Source: Jannaschia donghaensis (GTDB taxonomy: Bacteria > Pseudomonadota > Alphaproteobacteria > Rhodobacterales > Rhodobacteraceae). Taken from it: a DNA stretch of 64,000 bases. Below, one piece after another: positions 59,472-64,000 of the stretch. The stretch's first letter is position 1, and the number at the start of each line of letters is the position of its first letter. The position numbers and the translations under genes were made by a program. Where the stretch lies: the NCBI RefSeq assembly GCF_001403795.1, contig NZ_CXSU01000005.1:633550-697549 (forward strand), in the 5' to 3' direction. The notes beneath the pieces were generated by a model. The model was not told the DNA's origin. It saw nothing but the letters and a program-made list of their open reading frames with translations, and ran no database searches.

Positions 59472-60059
59472 TTACAGAATTCCCTTGGTCGACGGGATCG
59501 CGTCGGCCTTGCGGGGGTCGGTCTCCAACGCGTCGCGCAGGGCGCGGGCGAAAGCTTTGAAGGCGGCCTCGACGATATGATGTGAATTGACACCGCGCAG
59601 CCCGTCCATGTGCAGCGTGATGCCGCCATGGGTGGAGACCGCCTGGAAGAATTCGCGCACCAGTTCAGTGTCGAAGCCCTTGATCTGGGGGGCGGTCATG
59701 GAGACGTCCCATGCCAAATACGGTCTTCCCGACAGGTCGAGCGCGGCGCGGACCAGCGCGTCGTCCATCGCCAGATGGCACGTGCCGTAGCGCACGATCC
59801 CACGCTTGTCATCCATTGCCTGCGTCAGGGCTTGGCCCAGGGCGATGCCCACGTCCTCGACGGTGTGGTGGTCGTCGATGTGCAGGTCGCCATCGCAGCG
59901 CACGGTCATGTCGATCAGGGCGTGCCGGGCCAATTGGTCCAGCATGTGATCGAAGAATCCCACGCCGGTCTGGTTGTCGTAAGTGCCGCTTCCGTCCAGG
60001 TCGATCTCGACCCGGATGTCCGTCTCGGCCGTCTTGCGAGTGATCGTGGCCTTGCGCAT
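59472..60059 (-). CDS. hisB: Imidazoleglycerol-phosphate dehydratase HisB
   Basis: 195 residues: [19 protein letters not shown], the metal motifs [16 protein letters not shown] and [17 protein letters not shown]. It dehydrates imidazole glycerol phosphate to imidazole acetol phosphate. First gene of the minus-strand his unit (hisB-hisH, then hisA, hisF-hisE), divergent from the RTX-Hint gene. Confidence 0.97.
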   Translation of the reverse strand: MRKATITRKTAETDIRVEIDLDGSGTYDNQTGVGFFDHMLDQLARHALIDMTVRCDGDLHIDDHHTVEDVGIALGQALTQAMDDKRGIVRYGTCHLAMDDALVRAALDLSGRPYLAWDVSMTAPQIKGFDTELVREFFQAVSTHGGITLHMDGLRGVNSHHIVEAAFKAFARALRDALETDPRKADAIPSTKGIL

Positions 60060-60209
60060 GGGGTGCCTCCGGCGGGTCTGACGGGTTTCGCCCGCTCATA
60101 TCCGGCGAATGCGGCGCGCGAAAGACCCTGGCCCACCGCGCAATCTGCCGGGGCCGCTTCGATTGTATTTTGCGACGCAGCGTCCGGAGAGGCGAAATAA
60201 GGCGGATCT

Positions 60210-60241
60210 AAACAATTCGTCACAATTTCACCTAATTGTTT
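60210..60241. promoter_or_regulatory. Inverted repeat AAACAATT-N16-AATTGTTT
   Basis: An 8-bp perfect dyad (60210-60217 with 60234-60241) in an AT-rich stretch between hisB and the RTX-Hint gene. The half-site spacing (24 bases centre to centre) fits a dimer on one face of the helix. It probably belongs to the promoter of the RTX-Hint gene. No regulator can be named. Confidence 0.45.
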
Positions 60242-60314
60242 CACTAATGCTCGGTCCAAGTTTTTAAAGGTCCGTGGCCGTTTCGGCCTTGGTTCGTCTG
60301 TCCCGAGGTGTGTT

Positions 60315-63300
60315 GTGCCTGTCTTCTCATTTCGTCTCTACGACGCCGACCCGTTCGGCATCCTGAGTCAGACGGCCGGCAATATCGCCACTTGGACTGG
60401 CCCCGGCGTTGCGGCTGGTACAGCCATCGTCACCGACAACGGGACCGGTACAACCTCCCAGTTCTTCGTGGACGACACCGAGACCGCAACGGCGGACGTC
60501 ACCGTCGGGGGCTTTTCGGCGACCGGTGCGGCCGTGCAAGCCGAAGAGACCTGGATTGTCCGGGACACCATCTCGGGCGAACAGATCACCGTCACCACCT
60601 TCAACGTCAACGGCGGCACCGCCTATTTCTCGATAGCCTCGTCTCCGCTGGTCGAAGGCCGCGCGTACGAGACGATTCAGTTCGACGCCACACCATCGGA
60701 GGCGGAGGGCACAGCCTTCGCCTACGAAGATTACAACGACGGCACCGTCTTGGGCACGGCGGGCAACGACGTCATCGACCGGGACTATGATGGCGACCCG
60801 AATGGCGACCGGGTCGACAACAACGATCTCTATACATCCGAAACGACGGCCGAGACGTTCACCTGGGCCCCCTTCGGCGACAATGCGGACTTGGCCGGAT
60901 CCTCGGGTGGGTCGCAGACGAACGGCGACGTGTTGGTCACCTTCACCGCCGACGCGCCCACTGGGTCGACCTTCATCGCGAACTTCGACAATGGGGCCGC
61001 CGCCAACGATAACATCTACGTCCCGCCCGGCACCAATTTTTCCAGCACTTCCTCCAGCCGCTTCTTCGCCGACGGCAATGCGACCGACACGACGCTGACG
61101 ATCAATTTCGACAGCGCCGATCCAGGCACCTCGACCGAAGTGCACAACGTCCAGTTCCTGATGACCGACATCGACGGTATAACGAATGGAGCGAACAACT
61201 TCCTCGATACCGTGACGATCCGCGCCTACGACGTGGACGGCAACGAGATCGATCTAACGATCGACGTCTTGGGCAATGACATTCTGTCTGCCGACGGGAA
61301 TACCGTCACCGCTTCAGCCGATCTCGACAATCCCGATCAGGCGGACGGCGCGATCCTCGTGACGATCCCCGGCCCGGTCGAACGGGTCGTTATCACCTAT
61401 GACAACGGCGGCGACACGCAGCAGGCGGTCTTCGTCTCGGACATCAACTACGATGCCGTGTCGACGCAGGGAAACGCGGACAGCATCGACGCGGGGGGTG
61501 GCAACGACAGCGTCTTTGCCGGCTCCGACGATGACACGGTGCGGGGCGGAACGGGGAACGACACACTCGACGGCGGTTCGGGTGACGACGAGTTATTCGG
61601 CGACGCCGGCAACGACAGCCTGCTGGGTGGCACCGGCAACGATACGTTGGACGGCGGGAACAACAACGACACGCTGTCAGGCGGGTCCGGCGACGATAGC
61701 CTGTCTGGTGGCAATGGCCGCGACAGCCTGTCCGGCGGCAGCGGCACCGACACGCTCGACGGTGGCAACGGCGCGGATGTGCTGGATGGCGCCGACGGGG
61801 ATGACATCCTGCGGGGGGGCGGCGGTGCCGACACCATCGTCAGCGGTGCCGGAGCAGATGATGCCGACGGCGGCGACGGCAGCGATTTGTTCGACATGGC
61901 CGATGGGTTTGGTGCCGACACGCTGACCGGGGGCGAGGGCGGAGTCGATTTCGACGTCGTCGATTTCGCCGATCTGACCGCCCCGGTTTCGGTCACCTTC
62001 ACCGGGGCCGAGGCGGGAACGGCGACCGACGGCACCGATACGCTGCAGTTTTCCGAAATCGAGCGGTTCATCCTGACCGATTTCGACGACGTTGTTTCGG
62101 GTAACCTCGGGGACGAGAATATAAGCGCTGGCGGGGGCGACGACACCCTGGACGGCGGGGCCGGCAACGACACGCTGCTGGGGGAGGCGGGCAACGACTC
62201 GATCGCCTTCGGGCAAGGCGCGGACAGTGTCGACGGCGGCGCAGATGCGGATTTCATCTATGGCCTGGGATCCGATTTCGACCAGATCGTCATCGGCGGC
62301 GAAGGCGGGGATGACCGCGACACCCTGAGCTGGGAAAATGAGAACGATGACGCGGACGCCGCCCTGATCGTCTTCGACGGCGACGAATCCGGCACGGCCA
62401 CGTTGCGCGGGCAGGAAACCGATTTCAGCGAGATCGAGACCGTCCACACGACCCAGGCCAATGACACGATCGACGCCAGCGCGTCGACGGGTGGCGTGGA
62501 TGTGGCGAGCTTTGCGGGAGATGATTTCTTCGTCGGTGGGTCGGGCGCAGATACATTCAGCGCGGGTTCGGGCAACGATACCATCGACGGCGGCGCAGGC
62601 GACGATAACCTGTCTGGCGGCGACGATGCCGATACCTTCATCGTCACCGGCACGTTTGGCAACGACACCATCGTCGGTGGGGAAGGGGGCGACGACACCG
62701 ACACAATCGACCTGTCCGGCCTGTCCGGCCCCGTCACCGTCACGTATTCGGGCGACGAAGCAGGCACGATCACCGACGGCACCAGCACGATCGTCTTCTC
62801 TGGGATCGAGCGCCTGATCCTGACCGACTTCGACGACGTGGTCGATGCGACGGCCGACGGAGCGGGCATCGATGTCGACGCGGGCGCGGGCGACGACATT
62901 ATCACCGGGGGCACGGCCGCCGATACCGTGGACGGCGGCGCGGGCGACGACAGCGTCACGGGCGGGGCCGGTGCGGATGTCGTTGCAGGCGGCGACGGCG
63001 ATGACACCATCGACGTGGGCACCGGCGACGTGGCGACCGGCGGGGCGGGCGACGATCTTTTCGTCGTGGATACCGGGAACGCCGGCGGCGGCACGATCAC
63101 CGTCACGGGCGGCGAGGCGAATGAGACGGCGGGCGACACCGTCGATTTCAACGGCCTTTGGGATTCCGGCGAGACGACCTTCACCAATTCGAGCCTGGGC
63201 GGTTCCAGCCCCCTGACCGACGGCACCACCGTCGTGTTCGAGGAAATGGAGGCTGTCATCTGTTTTGCCGGCGGTACCCACATCGCCACGCCGCAGGGTG

Positions 63301-63815
63301 CGCGCCGGGTCGAAGATCTGGTCGCCGGTGATCTGGTGCTGACCCGTGACGACGGTGCGCAGCCCCTGCAATGGGTCGGGACGCGGATTGGTCTGGTGGG
63401 ACGCGACATGGCCCCTGTCGTGTTTCAGCCCGGAACGATCGGCAACGACGCGATCCTGCGCGTCTCGCCGAACCATCGTATGCTGGTGAGTGGATGGCGC
63501 GCGCAGCTGATGTTCGGAGAGGAGGAGGTCCTCGTCCCCGCGAAGGCCCTGATCGATGGGCGCGGCGTGCGAGCCGGGCGTCCGGGTCTCGTCGTCTATC
63601 ACCATCTTCTGACGCCGGCCCACCAGGTAATCTTCGCCGAAGGTGCCGAGGCCGAGACGTTCCTGCCCGCAGCCGAAGGCCTGAACGGCGTCGATGCGGC
63701 GGCGCGCGCGCGGCTGTTCGATGTGCGGCCCGATCTGCGCGCGGACCTGGCAGCCTATGGTCCGACAGCGCGACCTGCGCCGCGCGCGCGTCTGGCGCAG
63801 CTTCTGGCTGGATAG
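60315..63815 (+). CDS. Large RTX repeat protein with C-terminal Hint_2 domain
   Basis: 1166 residues from a GTG. The N-terminal 390 residues are acidic beta-rich segments with no signal peptide, as expected for type I secretion. Nonapeptide RTX repeats (GGxGxDxLx) run from about residue 393 to 520 and again in blocks to about 920 (GGTGNDTLDG, GGAGDDSVTG). Near residue 983 a Hint_2 domain begins (CFAGGTHIATPQGARRVEDL, LVAGDLVLTRDDG, RVSPNHRMLVSGWRAQLMFG). The Hint domain may cleave its own precursor. Calcium-binding, secreted, surface or biofilm role is likely. No type I export genes are adjacent. Confidence 0.92.
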   Translation: MPVFSFRLYDADPFGILSQTAGNIATWTGPGVAAGTAIVTDNGTGTTSQFFVDDTETATADVTVGGFSATGAAVQAEETWIVRDTISGEQITVTTFNVNGGTAYFSIASSPLVEGRAYETIQFDATPSEAEGTAFAYEDYNDGTVLGTAGNDVIDRDYDGDPNGDRVDNNDLYTSETTAETFTWAPFGDNADLAGSSGGSQTNGDVLVTFTADAPTGSTFIANFDNGAAANDNIYVPPGTNFSSTSSSRFFADGNATDTTLTINFDSADPGTSTEVHNVQFLMTDIDGITNGANNFLDTVTIRAYDVDGNEIDLTIDVLGNDILSADGNTVTASADLDNPDQADGAILVTIPGPVERVVITYDNGGDTQQAVFVSDINYDAVSTQGNADSIDAGGGNDSVFAGSDDDTVRGGTGNDTLDGGSGDDELFGDAGNDSLLGGTGNDTLDGGNNNDTLSGGSGDDSLSGGNGRDSLSGGSGTDTLDGGNGADVLDGADGDDILRGGGGADTIVSGAGADDADGGDGSDLFDMADGFGADTLTGGEGGVDFDVVDFADLTAPVSVTFTGAEAGTATDGTDTLQFSEIERFILTDFDDVVSGNLGDENISAGGGDDTLDGGAGNDTLLGEAGNDSIAFGQGADSVDGGADADFIYGLGSDFDQIVIGGEGGDDRDTLSWENENDDADAALIVFDGDESGTATLRGQETDFSEIETVHTTQANDTIDASASTGGVDVASFAGDDFFVGGSGADTFSAGSGNDTIDGGAGDDNLSGGDDADTFIVTGTFGNDTIVGGEGGDDTDTIDLSGLSGPVTVTYSGDEAGTITDGTSTIVFSGIERLILTDFDDVVDATADGAGIDVDAGAGDDIITGGTAADTVDGGAGDDSVTGGAGADVVAGGDGDDTIDVGTGDVATGGAGDDLFVVDTGNAGGGTITVTGGEANETAGDTVDFNGLWDSGETTFTNSSLGGSSPLTDGTTVVFEEMEAVICFAGGTHIATPQGARRVEDLVAGDLVLTRDDGAQPLQWVGTRIGLVGRDMAPVVFQPGTIGNDAILRVSPNHRMLVSGWRAQLMFGEEEVLVPAKALIDGRGVRAGRPGLVVYHHLLTPAHQVIFAEGAEAETFLPAAEGLNGVDAAARARLFDVRPDLRADLAAYGPTARPAPRARLAQLLAG

Positions 63816-63860
63816 GCATCGCCATCCTGCAGACGTCCGATCTACCGACAAGACAAAGAA

Positions 63861-63893
63861 AAACCCCCGGTCCCGAGGGACCGGAGGTTTTTT
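63861..63893. terminator. Bidirectional Rho-independent terminator
   Basis: An 8-bp stem CCGGTCCC/GGGACCGG (63867-63874 with 63877-63884) is extended by A-C-C/G-G-T flanks, with a T-run (63888-63893) on the plus strand and an A-rich run on the left for the opposite direction. It separates the RTX-Hint gene from tRNA-Gly. Confidence 0.85.
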
Positions 63894-63903
63894 CTGACCG
63901 AAT

Positions 63904-63978
63904 TGGAGCGGGCGAGGCGATTCGAACGCCCGACCCTAACCTTGGCAAGGTTATGCTCTACCCCTGAGCTACGCCCGC
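63904..63978 (-). tRNA. tRNA-Gly (anticodon GCC)
   Basis: A 75-base cloverleaf on the minus strand: acceptor GCGGGCG/CGCCCGC, D-arm TAGCTCAGGGGTAGAGCA, anticodon loop TTGCCAA (GCC), T-arm with GTTCGAATCGC and encoded CCA. Confidence 0.97.
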
Positions 63979-64000
63979 GCCATTTCGGTAGCGGCGGTTT

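Noticed and set aside
61480..63060. DNA tandem repeats or CRISPR in the RTX gene
   Set aside because: The periodicity comes from the GGxGxDxLx protein repeats in an intact frame, with varied DNA units.

Overview
The window is high-GC, tightly packed bacterial chromosome. The gene families (PleD next to DUF3572, GapR, RutR-type pyrimidine genes, Hint_2/RTX proteins, D-3-hydroxybutyrate dehydrogenase beside a patatin, a puuE-uraD fusion) point to an alphaproteobacterium of the Rhodobacterales (Rhodobacteraceae/Roseobacter type). I see no transposase, integrase, phage gene or CRISPR array. It looks like core and niche-adaptive chromosome rather than a mobile island.

Positions 1-14 kb hold a reductive pyrimidine catabolism locus. 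A long minus-strand run starts at an N-carbamoyl hydrolase (hyuC-like) and continues through small unknown genes, dihydropyrimidinase (hydA) and an ABC importer (ATPase and two permeases, the last cut by the window edge). A divergent RutR-like TetR regulator and, further on, a second minus operon preT-unknown-Fpg-like-preA complete it. Two sites resembling the RutR operator TTGACCA-N2-TGGTCAA lie in the two divergent intergenic regions. Positions 14-20 kb hold an XRE-cupin regulator, a four-gene overlapping unit (bdhA, pentapeptide protein, AhpD-like protein, patatin), a likely small RNA and a family 5 solute-binding protein.

Positions 20-31 kb hold pleD, an operon of EF-hand protein, ECF sigma factor, short membrane anti-sigma-like protein and CnrX-like sensor with an ECF-type promoter, DUF983, NUDIX, an EamA permease, malic enzyme maeB, an orphan chemoreceptor-tip protein and a Tat-exported protein paired with a heme b membrane protein. 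Positions 31-40 kb hold lipid and housekeeping genes (acyl-CoA dehydrogenase, phosphotransferase, SnoaL-like protein, UgpC-type ATPase, VOC protein, fasciclin, GapR, iron-type permease) and tRNA-Thr.

Positions 40.9-45.4 kb are the highlight. A guanidine-I (ykkC) riboswitch precedes an ABC importer of the type usually labelled urea/urea-carboxylase-associated, a ureohydrolase resembling guanidine hydrolase, and a protein with 13 histidines in its first 31 residues. I read this as a guanidine import and hydrolysis operon with a candidate nickel-handling partner. It abuts a purine/ureide pathway (allA, puuE-uraD, uraH, puuD), so 41-49 kb is a nitrogen-salvage block.

Positions 49-64 kb hold an SDR, DUF4112, BrkB, an AI-2E-family permease, tRNA-Tyr, rlmB, a zinc-ribbon protein, a CoA-binding protein, a PRC-barrel protein, a histidine operon (hisB, hisH, hisA, hisF, hisE) interleaved with small genes on both strands, a 1166-residue RTX-Hint protein and tRNA-Gly. 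All functional assignments rest on reading motifs by eye; no database search was run.
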